Source: Methanobrevibacter ruminantium (GTDB lineage Archaea; Methanobacteriota; Methanobacteria; Methanobacteriales; Methanobacteriaceae). From it: a stretch of 64,000 nt of DNA. The position numbers were made by a program, and so were the translations under genes. The stretch covers positions 1-64,000 of the forward strand of contig SFKZ01000006.1 in NCBI GenBank assembly GCA_004553595.1. The letters run 5' to 3'. The notes under the pieces are model-generated. The model worked only from the letters and a program-made list of their open reading frames with translations. It made no database searches and was not told the DNA's origin. How positions within the stretch are numbered: the stretch's first letter is position 1; each line of letters begins with the position of its first letter. Of the stretch, positions 28,619 to 37,646 are shown one piece after another.

Positions 28619-31525
28619 TTAGAAAGATAAATGGACATACTGACCATGAAGGTCAAATGAAGTGGTATTCCAATTCTGAATATTACCTAATTTATTTCTG
28701 CTGCTTGTTGCATCAGCAGAATACCAGACACCATCAACATAAATTTGTGCCCACACATGACCTGTCACCAAACCACTTGAGAATTTACAGTTCTTACCAT
28801 GTGAATATCTAGCAGGTATGTCTGCTGCCCTACAAAGAGCCACAATCAAATTTGCATGGTCACAACAGTTACCTCTCTTATTACTTAAAGTTCCTGTTGC
28901 TTTATACTTGGTGTTTGCATAATATTCATAGTCTATATTATCTCTGACCCAATTGAATATAGCCTCTGCTTTAGCCCAAACACTAGATTTTCCTGAAGTC
29001 AATTGATTAGCCAAAGTCTTGATTTGAGAATTTAGCGCATCATTTCCAGAAGAAACCAAATATTGTGCTAGTTGAGAGGAAGTTAAAGACTGTATCTCAT
29101 TTAAACCCTTCTTATATTGTGAGGAATTTTCTCTTTTAGTGACATCTGAACCAGGTGTACCGTTAACATCCTCTGCATTGAAAGTAACATAATTTGGCAA
29201 CCTATTGTTAATCCTATAAAAGTCTAAAGCTTTTGAAAGTCCAAATATGTATAAATCAGGAGACACTAAACCTTCACTTGTACTTATAGTGTTTGGAAGC
29301 CTATTTTCATTAATTGAAGAATTAATTAATTTATTAGCTAAAGCAAGGTAATCGCTTTTATTTAAAGCAGCATTAAAGGATAAACAGCTTCCATTAGCAT
29401 ATGAGGAATTAATAGCAATAACATCTACATCAAGTTTTTTACCATTATTAATATTTTCCACTGATTTAGCCATTAAATATGCAAAGCTGGTAATATTAAC
29501 AGTTATTCCATTTACAGAAAGGTTATTCGGAACATAGCCCTTAAGCTCTACAAAACTCCTTAAATTACTTGCTGATTGAGCAATCTGATTAAATGTGAAA
29601 ACTTTGTCTGACTTAACATCAAGATTGACAGATCCTGATGAAGCAGAGTATAGACTATCACCATCAAACTTATAAGTCAATGCAACAATTCTAGGAGAAC
29701 TTTCTGACATTAATAAATGAACTTGACCCTTGGAGTCAGTGGTATTCTTGATGGTATTCCCATCAAGAGTAAATGTCAGGGTTTTGCCAGATATTCCATT
29801 ACCGTCACCATCTTTCAAGGTCACTACATAAGAACTGTTATTCATAATGGAATTACCGGAATTCTTAAGTGAAGTTGAAAGCTTTACTGCCAAATTAATA
29901 TTTCCAGAAGATGATCTATTATAATAGGAACTTCCTGCATAACTATAAGATAATTTATAAGTTTTACCTGCCTGAGAACTAATAGTTAAACTAGCTACAC
30001 CTTTAGAATTAGTAGTTCTAGTATAAGTATTGCCATTAAAGACAAAAGTCACAGTCTTTTTGGATAATGCTTTGCCATTTCCATCTTTTAAAGTAACATT
30101 GTATGCATTTCCTTTAACAATGATTGAAGAAGATCCGGTTAAAGTAGTAGCCATCTTAGTTTTAAGATTTACTGAGCCGGAACTAGAACCATAATAAATG
30201 CTTCCAGAATATTCGTAAGTTAATTTATAAGTATAACCAATCGCGGAATTGATTTTTAAACTAACAACCCCTTTGGAATTAGTAGTTTTCTTATAAGTTT
30301 TTCCTCTGTATTTAAGAACTACAGTTTTATTAGATAAAACATTGCCGTTATAATCTTTCAAAGTAACGTAATAATATTTTCCTTTACCTACAGAACTACC
30401 AGAATTGGTTAATTTAGTAGGGGTTTTAATATATACAGATACTGTTTTAGAAGATGGCGCATAATAAGAACTGCCGGCATATTTATAATTTATATTATAA
30501 TTCTTTCCAGGAACCACATTTAAAACTAAACTTACAACTCCTTTAGTAGTGGTAGTCCTAGTATAAGTCTTGCCATTGAATGTAATAGTAACAGTCTTTT
30601 TAGATAAAGCTTTATTACTAGAATCTCTTAAAGTAACACTATATTTAGCCCCTTTAACTATACGAGCATTAGATCCAACTATTTTTGTAGGCTTTTTGAC
30701 CTTAAGATTCATATAACCTGAATATGCTGCAAAATAACTATCTCCAGCAAATTTATAAGTTAATTTATAAGTTTTTCCTACAGTACCTGTAATAGTGAAA
30801 CTAACAATACCTTTAGAATTGGTAGTTAACTTATAAGTCTTGCCATTATAAGTAAGGGTTACTGGTTTTGATGCTAATACATTCCCATTTTTATCTTTTA
30901 AAACTACTGAATAGGAGTAACCTTTAACTGCATCTTTAGTGGAGCTTGAAATAGTTGTTGGAGTCTTGCTAACAGTTATACTATTTGATAATGATGAATT
31001 TTCATACAATTCATCACCTTCAAAAATAACCCCAATTACATAGCTACCTGCTTTTGCATTAATATTTAATTTTGCAACACCATTAGAGTTAGTAGTCTTA
31101 GTATAATTTTTTCCATTGAATGTGAAGATTAAATCTTTTCCAGATAAAACGTTTCCGTTATTATCCATTAAAGTGACTGAATAATCATATCCGTTAACTA
31201 CACTTGAACTGGAACTCACAATGGAAGTAGAGTTTTTAGTAGGTTCAACAGGGTCTTCACTGCCTGAATCAGTAGCATCAGATAATTCATTAGATTCAGA
31301 ATTAGTATTGTCTAATATTTCTAAACCATCCTCTGCAGAATCGGAGTCAATAGCAGATAAATCCTCATATTGACTACTTAAATCATCACTCACTGAATCC
31401 TCATTTTCTGAAAGATAATTCTGATTATCATTTATGTCACTTGCATCACTTGCTGATACTGATGCCATTGTCAAAATAAACAATGAAAAAATCAACAAAA
31501 GCAATGCTCTGTTTTTAGTCGAAAT
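28619..31525 (-). CDS. Surface protein: six Ig-like repeats, pseudomurein-binding-like region, transglutaminase-like domain
   Basis: About 968 residues, exported. A signal peptide (STKNRALLLLIFSLFILTMASVSA) is followed by an acidic Ser/Asp linker. Then come six repeats of about 90 residues (each with xxGYxYxVTLKDxNGNxLSxKTVTFTxNGKTYTxTTNSKGVxSL), a region resembling pseudomurein-binding repeats (YVPNNLSVNGITVN; NRLPNYVTFNAEDVNG), and a C-terminal transglutaminase/cysteine-protease fold. Its triad is GNCCDHANL, GHVWAQIYVDG, YSADATSS (Cys880, His916, Asp931 in 961-residue numbering). GAGGTG lies five bases before an ATT codon at 31523-31525. No ATG/GTG in frame gives a proper signal peptide; the first TTG (31504) would lose the positive n-region. 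Either ATT is the start or one A is missing from the A6 run, which would give MKKISTKNRALL. Confidence 0.88.
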   Translation of the reverse strand: MSTKNRALLLLIFSLFILTMASVSASDASDINDNQNYLSENEDSVSDDLSSQYEDLSAIDSDSAEDGLEILDNTNSESNELSDATDSGSEDPVEPTKNSTSIVSSSSSVVNGYDYSVTLMDNNGNVLSGKDLIFTFNGKNYTKTTNSNGVAKLNINAKAGSYVIGVIFEGDELYENSSLSNSITVSKTPTTISSSTKDAVKGYSYSVVLKDKNGNVLASKPVTLTYNGKTYKLTTNSKGIVSFTITGTVGKTYKLTYKFAGDSYFAAYSGYMNLKVKKPTKIVGSNARIVKGAKYSVTLRDSSNKALSKKTVTITFNGKTYTRTTTTKGVVSLVLNVVPGKNYNINYKYAGSSYYAPSSKTVSVYIKTPTKLTNSGSSVGKGKYYYVTLKDYNGNVLSNKTVVLKYRGKTYKKTTNSKGVVSLKINSAIGYTYKLTYEYSGSIYYGSSSGSVNLKTKMATTLTGSSSIIVKGNAYNVTLKDGNGKALSKKTVTFVFNGNTYTRTTNSKGVASLTISSQAGKTYKLSYSYAGSSYYNRSSSGNINLAVKLSTSLKNSGNSIMNNSSYVVTLKDGDGNGISGKTLTFTLDGNTIKNTTDSKGQVHLLMSESSPRIVALTYKFDGDSLYSASSGSVNLDVKSDKVFTFNQIAQSASNLRSFVELKGYVPNNLSVNGITVNITSFAYLMAKSVENINNGKKLDVDVIAINSSYANGSCLSFNAALNKSDYLALANKLINSSINENRLPNTISTSEGLVSPDLYIFGLSKALDFYRINNRLPNYVTFNAEDVNGTPGSDVTKRENSSQYKKGLNEIQSLTSSQLAQYLVSSGNDALNSQIKTLANQLTSGKSSVWAKAEAIFNWVRDNIDYEYYANTKYKATGTLSNKRGNCCDHANLIVALCRAADIPARYSHGKNCKFSSGLVTGHVWAQIYVDGVWYSADATSSRNKLGNIQNWNTTSFDLHGQYVHLSF

Positions 31526-32386
31526 TTTTTCACCTCAATACATTAAAAAAGATGAATTAACATAATAAATAAAATAATGCTAATTATTATTTTAAAAATA
31601 AATTTTCATAATAATATTTTTTATAAGAATTAAAGAATTTAGGAATTTTTTCTAAGTAAAATAATCTTTTTTAATGTTATATAAAAATTTTTAATTAATA
31701 TAATATAAATGTTTCTCTTAAAAAAAAATTTAATTAGAAAGATATCATTAGGTTAAATCTACTATAACGAGCAAATAATAGTTAAATTAGAAAATGAAAT
31801 ATATTTGATATTTATTTATAAAAAATAATAAAAAATATTAAATTAAATAAGAAAAAAAGAAATATTATTGGATAAAATTAAAAACAATCTAATAATGCTT
31901 TATTAGATAAATAAAGAACTACCCATATGTATTTTATTAAAATATAATAAAATAATAATCAAATAAATGAAATATAAACAAAATTAAGAGAATTTAATTA
32001 AAAAAGCAATAAACAACGCTTTTTAAATTGAAAAACAGAAAAAATAAAATCCCATATCATATATAATATTAATATATAATTAAAAAAAGATTTTTTAAAA
32101 AATAGAACATTCTTATTTTGAAGAATAAAGTACAAATCAAAGGTAAAATGGAAAATAAAGCATTAAAATGAAAGATAAAAAATCATATTTAGATAACCTA
32201 ATTAAGTATGAAAATTGCTTAAAAATAACAGGAAAAATAATGTTAAAACTATTAAAAAATTAATTTAAAATGGATTTAAAAATTTGATAAAATTTAAAAA
32301 ATAATTAAAAATCTAAAAATAAAAATGATAGAAAAAGAAAGTGAGAAAAACATAAAAAATGAAAAAAAGAATTAATGGATAATTAA
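31526..32386. other. 861-base AT-rich gap, no gene seen
   Basis: Very A/T-rich with no ORF above about 30 codons having a ribosome site, and no tRNA. For the minus-strand surface gene, TATA-like boxes lie near 31680-31690 (TTTTTATATAAC) and 31700-31710 (CATTTATATTAT), implying a leader of roughly 130-170 bases. Near the 32387 stop the sequence is A-rich (T-rich on the minus strand), a probable terminator of the Ser-rich protein gene. Confidence 0.5.
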
Positions 32387-32836
32387 TTATCCTAAATCAG
32401 TAGCTCCTGAAGAAGATCCTCCACCATCAGATGAACCTCCACCAGAGGACCCAGAACCTGAATCACTAGAACCAAAACCACTGGAACCTGAATCACTAGA
32501 ACCAGAACCAGAACCAGAACCATTAGAACTTGAGGAACTAGAACTTCCAGAATGACTTGGACTTTCAGAATGGCTAGAACCTGAGGAACTAGAACTATAT
32601 CTTACAGTAGAGCCTGAAGATGAGGAACTAGTGCTAACACTGGTATCTGTGCCATCATCAACTGTTAAATTCTCTGTTTCATTAATTGTTGTGTTAGTAA
32701 CATTAGTTACATTTTCTTGCAATTCTGTATCTTCTGAATCCCCTAATCCATTAGATATGAAAAGGAAACCGCAAACAAGTGCAGCAATTGCAATCAAGAT
32801 AAGTAAAATAATAATTATTTTATTTCCAGTATCCAT
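32387..32836 (-). CDS. Membrane-anchored Ser/Gly-rich low-complexity protein
   Basis: 149 residues. One membrane helix near the N terminus (NKIIIILLILIAIAALVCGFLFI, residues 5-27). Then follow an Asn/Thr-rich segment with several NxT sequons (NVTNVTNTTINETENLT) and about 90 residues of almost pure Ser/Gly. It is likely exported and anchored by its N terminus, possibly glycosylated, with the tail crossing the pseudomurein wall. No family recognised. AGGAGT eight bases before the ATG at 32836 sets the start 11 codons inside the longest frame. Confidence 0.75.
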   Translation of the reverse strand: MDTGNKIIIILLILIAIAALVCGFLFISNGLGDSEDTELQENVTNVTNTTINETENLTVDDGTDTSVSTSSSSSGSTVRYSSSSSGSSHSESPSHSGSSSSSSSNGSGSGSGSSDSGSSGFGSSDSGSGSSGGGSSDGGGSSSGATDLG

Positions 32837-32956
32837 AGAATTACTCCTAAATTTTTTAAAACATAGCAAATAATTTTAAGATTTACACAATAATGATATT
32901 TCTTTTTTAATAAATATAAATATTATCATATTAGCAATTAAAAGAAAAATATCAGA

Positions 32957-33571
32957 TTATCTAATAAAATTAGTTCTTTGTTTTTCTTCCTCATGCTTAG
33001 GCAATTCTCTATTTTCAAGTGATTTTAAAATCCAAGCCATATTGGTTGCCAATGTTCTCATGGTTTGGAGACCTTCCAAATCTTGCTTGACTTCTTCAGG
33101 AGTGTTTCCATGAACACTATTCCAATATTGTGATGCAACAATAGGCATATTTGAAATTGTGAAGTACTTGTTCAATCTGTCAAAGCTTGCACTTGCACCG
33201 CCTCTACGGCAGCTTACGATAGAAGCTCCCGGTTTGAATTTAAAGTTAGCACTTGCAGCATAGAAAACCCTATCAAGTATAGCGCATAATGCACCATTAG
33301 GACCAGCATAATAAACTGGAGAACCTATAATCACTCCATCAGATTCTATTAGCTTATCAATTATTTCATTTGCTGGATCATCGTCAAATGCACATTTTCC
33401 ATTGTTATGACCGCATTTGAGACAAGCTATGCAACCTCTAACAGATTTGTTTCCAATCCAGAAGATTTCACTGTCAACACCCTCTTTTTCCAATTGGTTT
33501 TTGATTTCAGTCAGTGCTGTAAAAGTGCATCCTTCCTTATGAGGACTTCCATTAATTAGTAAAACTTTCAT
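32957..33571 (-). CDS. Flavodoxin-family iron-sulfur flavoprotein / NADPH-dependent FMN reductase-like
   Basis: 204 residues, flavodoxin fold. FMN phosphate loop LLINGSPHKEGCTFTAL at the N terminus; cysteine cluster GCIACLKCGHNNGKC (about residues 47-61), typical of archaeal iron-sulfur flavoproteins; IIGSPVYYAGPNGALCAILDRVFY; and RRGGASASFDRLNKYF. GGAGTGAG precedes the ATG. It lies 76 bases after the C_GCAxxG_C_C gene on the same strand, so the two probably form a redox pair. This operon shares a promoter element with the P-type ATPase gene. Confidence 0.9.
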   Translation of the reverse strand: MKVLLINGSPHKEGCTFTALTEIKNQLEKEGVDSEIFWIGNKSVRGCIACLKCGHNNGKCAFDDDPANEIIDKLIESDGVIIGSPVYYAGPNGALCAILDRVFYAASANFKFKPGASIVSCRRGGASASFDRLNKYFTISNMPIVASQYWNSVHGNTPEEVKQDLEGLQTMRTLATNMAWILKSLENRELPKHEEEKQRTNFIR

Positions 33572-33647
33572 TTTCTCACTCCAAAACTAAAAAATTAACA
33601 ATTATTAATCTAAATAATAAAAAGATAATAAAAAAATAAAGAAAAAA

Positions 33648-34040
33648 TTATTCTTTTAAGTATTCGCAGACCTTTTCACCTGCAAATAAGCATACTTCAA
33701 CACATGGAGATTTGTCATCCCCATCTTTTGAGATGTATCCGCATGTTACAGATTCATACTTGTCCTTGAATTCATTGAATAACTTTTTGGAAGCGGAAAT
33801 GATTTGCTTTTCATCTGCACCTAAAAGACCTAAAGCCATTACAGCCCCAGTTACAGCACCACAGGTTCCTTCAGAGAATGTTCCACCAATTCCTCCAGAG
33901 AATCCTTTTGCAAGAAGAGCCAATTCTTCAGTAGGCATACCTGCAACATCACAAATTCCCATAAGAGTTGCTTGTGAACAACTGTAATCCTTTCTGTATT
34001 CTTCAATTTTCTTTACTACTTCATTTGAATCCAATTCCAT
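33648..34040 (-). CDS. C_GCAxxG_C_C family redox protein
   Basis: 130 residues with the spaced-cysteine pattern of the family: YSCSQATLMGICDVAG near residue 20, FSEGTCGAVTGAVMALGLLG (the GCAxxG core, about residues 53-70), and late cysteines VTCGYISKDG, SPCVEVC and EKVCEYL. The family is annotated as putative redox-active proteins, often next to flavoproteins, as here. A TATA-like box lies near 34128-34145 with the shared element just downstream. No experimental function known to me. Confidence 0.9.
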   Translation of the reverse strand: MELDSNEVVKKIEEYRKDYSCSQATLMGICDVAGMPTEELALLAKGFSGGIGGTFSEGTCGAVTGAVMALGLLGADEKQIISASKKLFNEFKDKYESVTCGYISKDGDDKSPCVEVCLFAGEKVCEYLKE

Positions 34041-34102
34041 AATAATCCCTCACAACTAATTTAAATCAAATTTTGAATAATTCGAATTATTTAAAACATT
34101 GT

Positions 34103-34130
34103 TATAGTTAGTATAAACTTTAATGTTAAT
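34103..34130 (-). promoter_or_regulatory. Shared promoter element before the C_GCAxxG_C_C gene
   Basis: Read on the plus strand, TATAGTTAGTAT, ACT and TAATGTTAAT occur here and again, with a three-base shorter middle, at 36352-36376 before the P-type ATPase gene. In both cases it lies just downstream of the minus-strand TATA box, overlapping the expected transcription start, a position suited to a repressor. Confidence 0.55.
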
Positions 34131-34224
34131 AAATTTTTATAAATCAATGAAAAAAAATGTTTGAAAAAATAATAGATAAAAAGAGTAGAAAAAAGAAATA
34201 AAATAAAAAAAGAAATAAAAAAGA

Positions 34225-36282
34225 CTAGTTGTGATAGGTTCCACAACTTTGTCTGCTTAAAGCATGCTTGTGAGCATGCATATGCTTAATTCCACTTTCA
34301 GTTTCGATTTCATCAATTATCTTAATGCCGTCATGAGAATGTGAGTGCTCTCCATCATTGTGGAAATGATAATGGCTGTGTTCCACATTTTCAGTATCGA
34401 TTTTCTTAATTGAATCATCAAATTTCCTGTCATACAGTAACGCTGCATTCAATACTACAAGACATGATCCTGCATTGTGAACAATAGCTCCAGTAACCGG
34501 ATTCAATAATCCTAAAACGGAACATACAATAGCCACTGCATTGATTGTCATGGAAAGGATAATGTTTGCCTTGATTGTAAACAAGGTTGAATTTGAAAGC
34601 TTTTTAAGATATGGAATCTTACCGATGTCATCACCTAAAAGTGCAATATCTGCTGCTTCAATAGCAACATCACTTCCTACAGAGCCCATTGCTACACTTA
34701 CATCAGCAGTCTTGAGTGCAGGTGCATCATTTACACCATCACCAATCATACAGACTTTCTTGCCTTCACTTTTGAGCTTTTCAATCCAATCAAGCTTTTC
34801 TTGAGGAAGCAAGTTTCCATATACCTTTCCAATTCCAACTTGAGAAGCAAAATAATTAGCAGTTTCTGTATTATCTCCTGTAAGCAATATTGTTTCAGTT
34901 CCCAATTCATGCAAGTTCTCAATCATGTTTTTGGAATCTTCACGTATTACATCAGACAATCCAATCAAACCGACTACACCATCATTCAAAGCAACGATAA
35001 TTGAAGCCTTACCTTCATGTTTTAACTGGTTTAGTTCACTATCAAAATTAAAATCAATATTATTTCCTGATAAAAATTTGGAGTTTCCTGCATATACTTG
35101 ACCATAAGAGTTCTTACAACTTACCCCTTTTCCAGGGAACATCTTAAAGTCTTGTGGTTCTTCAATATCAATTTCAACTTCTTTTGCTTTGTCTACAACA
35201 GCTTTAGCCAATGGATGCTCACTTAATTCCTCACAAGAGGCAACTATGTTCAAAACATCCATTTCATCTAAATCATCTTTCAAGGAAATAATATCCGAAA
35301 CTGCTAAATTACCGTAAGTTAAAGTACCTGTTTTATCGAACACTAATGTATTCAATCCACCGAGAGTTTCTAAAGCTTCACCAGATTTAATGAGCACTCC
35401 ATATTTTGTTGCCTGACCAATAGCTGCCATAATTGCAGTTGGTGTAGCAAGTATCAATGCACATGGACAGAATACTACGAGGACTGTTACTCCCCTTTCA
35501 ATGTTTCCTGTAATGAGCCATGCTGCAATTGCAATTATCAATGCAACAGGAACAAGCCATGTTGCCCATTTGTCTGCAATCCTTTGAGTTGGAGCTTGCT
35601 TTTCATCAGCTGCCTTTACAAGGTCAATCAACTTTTGAAGTGAAGAGTTTTCACCTAAACTGGTTGCCTTAATGTCAATTGCACCATACAAATTCATGGT
35701 ACCGCAGAACACCTCATCCCCCACATCCTTATCAATCGGCAATGATTCACCAGTCATGATGGATTGATCAAGAGAAGAGGTACCGTTTATAATTTCACCG
35801 TCAACAGGTACGCTTTCACCAGGAAGAATTCTCAAAGTATCTCCGATTTTAATCTCATCAACGGAAATCATTTCTTCCTTGCCATCCACAATTCTTCTAC
35901 CTGTTTGTGGAGTTAAATTAATAAGATTTCTTAAACCTTTTTTAGCTCTTTCAACTGTCCAGTCTTCTAAAAGAGCACCTAAAGCCATAATCCATGCAAC
36001 TTCACCTGCTGCAAATATCTCACCAATCAAGAGTGATGCCACCATAGCGATTGCAATAAGAAGTGCAGATGAAATCCACTTTTCACGGATTAATCTGGTT
36101 AAAGCCAATAATAACATTGGAATACCACTTATTATTACCGCACCCCACGCAGGGTTTAGGTAAATTGGAGTGTCAATTCCAAGTATCATGAAAATAACAG
36201 CGATTACAAGAAATATAGCTGAAATAATGGTCATTTTCAAACCAAATAAGAAATCAGTTATTTCATCAATCAATATAGACAC
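34225..36282 (-). CDS. Heavy-metal translocating P-type ATPase with His-rich C terminus
   Basis: About 685 residues, P1B-type metal pump in the cell membrane. Actuator TGES (SIMTGESLPIDKD), metal-site CPC in VFCPCALILATPTA, phosphorylation site FDKTGTLTYG, HP motif (SEHPLAKAV), and hinge MIGDGVNDAPALKTADV. Near the end, AIVHNAGSCLVVLNAALLY resembles the last helix of zinc/cadmium-type pumps. There is no N-terminal HMA domain. Instead the C terminus is His-rich (HSHYHFHNDGEHSHSH ... HMHAHKHAL), a likely metal-sensing or storage tail. The start is GTG at 36282 or the TTG at 36273, which has AAGGTG six bases before it. Export of Ni, Zn, Co or Cd is inferred from the family and the neighbours. 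Confidence 0.92.
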   Translation of the reverse strand: MSILIDEITDFLFGLKMTIISAIFLVIAVIFMILGIDTPIYLNPAWGAVIISGIPMLLLALTRLIREKWISSALLIAIAMVASLLIGEIFAAGEVAWIMALGALLEDWTVERAKKGLRNLINLTPQTGRRIVDGKEEMISVDEIKIGDTLRILPGESVPVDGEIINGTSSLDQSIMTGESLPIDKDVGDEVFCGTMNLYGAIDIKATSLGENSSLQKLIDLVKAADEKQAPTQRIADKWATWLVPVALIIAIAAWLITGNIERGVTVLVVFCPCALILATPTAIMAAIGQATKYGVLIKSGEALETLGGLNTLVFDKTGTLTYGNLAVSDIISLKDDLDEMDVLNIVASCEELSEHPLAKAVVDKAKEVEIDIEEPQDFKMFPGKGVSCKNSYGQVYAGNSKFLSGNNIDFNFDSELNQLKHEGKASIIVALNDGVVGLIGLSDVIREDSKNMIENLHELGTETILLTGDNTETANYFASQVGIGKVYGNLLPQEKLDWIEKLKSEGKKVCMIGDGVNDAPALKTADVSVAMGSVGSDVAIEAADIALLGDDIGKIPYLKKLSNSTLFTIKANIILSMTINAVAIVCSVLGLLNPVTGAIVHNAGSCLVVLNAALLYDRKFDDSIKKIDTENVEHSHYHFHNDGEHSHSHDGIKIIDEIETESGIKHMHAHKHALSRQSCGTYHN

Positions 36283-36322
36283 CTTCTTTTATAATAATTT
36301 AATAAAATTTTTTTGTAATATT

Positions 36323-36514
36323 AAAAAGTATTACTTTTTTTAAGTTTTTTGTATAGTTAGTATCACTAATGTTAATATATACGCCATATCATATAAATTT
36401 TATTACTTTTTTGTAGTTTTTAGGGCAAAAAGTATTACTTTTAGAAAAATTTTAAAAAAAATATGAAAAAAGTATTACTTTTTTGGTGATTTTTCTATAA
36501 AAAGTATTACTTTT
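36323..36514. promoter_or_regulatory. Four copies of AAAAAGTATTACTTTT upstream of the P-type ATPase
   Basis: Identical 16-mers at 36323-36338, 36427-36442, 36467-36482 and 36499-36514, plus a partial TTTTATTACTTTT near 36400. Each is almost a palindrome (AAAAGTA-T-TACTTTT). Their G positions are 104, 40 and 32 bases apart, close to whole helical turns. The minus-strand TATA box of the ATPase gene (AAATTTATATGAT, about 36389-36401) lies between the first and second copies. The 13-base core recurs before the ABC importer and before hypA. Confidence 0.75.
36352..36376 (-). promoter_or_regulatory. Second shared element at the P-type ATPase transcription start
   Basis: Plus-strand TATAGTTAGTATCACTAATG followed by TTAAT; contains the inverted repeat TTAGT-ATC-ACTAA. 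It begins about 13 bases after the minus-strand TATA box and matches 34103-34130 before the C_GCAxxG_C_C gene. Confidence 0.55.
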
Positions 36515-36667
36515 AAATAAATTTTAAAAAAAATTAATTAACAAAAGAAAGTAATATAATATGGAAATTTAATAAAAATAGAAAAAAGAGGACTATAAAA
36601 ATAAAAAAATTAAAGAAATAAAAAAATTAATAATAAAAAAAAGGGATAGAATTTAATTAATGTTTAA

Positions 36668-37489
36668 TTAACTAATCTTTCTAATTAATACAGAAGTGTT
36701 GTTTGTTTTTCCTTTAGGAAGCAACATAACTTCCTGATGGAATCCTCTTGTATCCTTTTCAGTTACTGGAGAGTAAAGAATAGCTCTCATACCAGTATAT
36801 GTTCTGTAAAGAACCGGAGTCTTCTCATCAACAACATCCCAAACATTTGCAAATACCCTATCCTTAGGTTCAGCAAATGCCGCAATCATCAAGATGTCAT
36901 AGTCCAAGTCTGCAATAGTCTTTTCATTACCTGTTATAATCTCAATGCTTTCATCAAGACCTAAACGTTTTAAGACTTTTCTTGACAAGTCAGCAACTTC
37001 AGGATCCTGTTCAATACCAATACATTTGCATCCAGTTACCATATTAAACATGATTATTGTTAATGGCAAAGGACCGCTACCTAAAAATACAAATGTCTTG
37101 TTTTCATTGAATTTAGCCAATTGCATTTCATTTTCAATAAGGCCAATATACCTGTCATAAAAATGGAATGAATCCAAAACAGCTTTGGGATCATCAGATT
37201 CCAAAATTTTCATAGCATTTTCACGTTCTAATCTTGCACCGATATAAACATAGAACTTACGAATCAACTTCAATGCTTTATTCATTTTCTCATCATCAAG
37301 AATATGCTTTGCAGAGTCAAAATCTATTTCCTTGTCATGGGCAATTACTTCAATATCATCCAAGATCTTTGTAATCTCCCCAATATCAGTGCCATCCAAT
37401 GCAGAAATGCCCTCAGTATCCAAATCTCCATAGCTTGAAAGCTTATTCGCAATCTCTTCAATTGTTCCCCAATATTTATAACAACTCAT
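36668..37489 (-). CDS. Nicotianamine synthase-like protein
   Basis: 273 residues. A helical N-terminal domain is followed by a Rossmann SAM-binding domain with FVFLGSGPLPLTIIMFNM (residues 133-150), which is the plant and archaeal NAS signature. FHFYDRYIGLIENE (108-121) corresponds to plant FPYYNNYxxLxxLE. The C-terminal RTYTGMRAILYSPV (229-242) matches the plant GARAFLYPVV region. Archaeal homologue MTH675 links aminopropyl groups from SAM onto glutamate to give a nicotianamine-like chelator; the same chemistry is inferred here. The conserved Glu-containing segment GARLERE (84-90) may hold the active-site acid. GTGAT before the ATG. It follows a GNAT gene and a complete Opp-type importer on the same strand, suggesting a metallophore role. 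Confidence 0.88.
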   Translation of the reverse strand: MSCYKYWGTIEEIANKLSSYGDLDTEGISALDGTDIGEITKILDDIEVIAHDKEIDFDSAKHILDDEKMNKALKLIRKFYVYIGARLERENAMKILESDDPKAVLDSFHFYDRYIGLIENEMQLAKFNENKTFVFLGSGPLPLTIIMFNMVTGCKCIGIEQDPEVADLSRKVLKRLGLDESIEIITGNEKTIADLDYDILMIAAFAEPKDRVFANVWDVVDEKTPVLYRTYTGMRAILYSPVTEKDTRGFHQEVMLLPKGKTNNTSVLIRKIS

Positions 37490-37646
37490 TTTATCACATA
37501 AAATCTATTAAAAAATAAAAAAATCGTTTATAATTAAATTTGTATTTTAAAGTATAAATTAAAAAATATAAATTTAATTTTAATTATTATTTTGTAATTA
37601 AAGCAATATATTTTAACTTATATTTATTAAAACTAATTTTATTAAA

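Noticed and set aside
32387-32836. The Ser/Gly-rich protein as a CRISPR-like or tandem-repeat array
   Set aside because: The DNA repeats follow from Ser/Gly codons in an open frame with a good ribosome site; there are no spacers.
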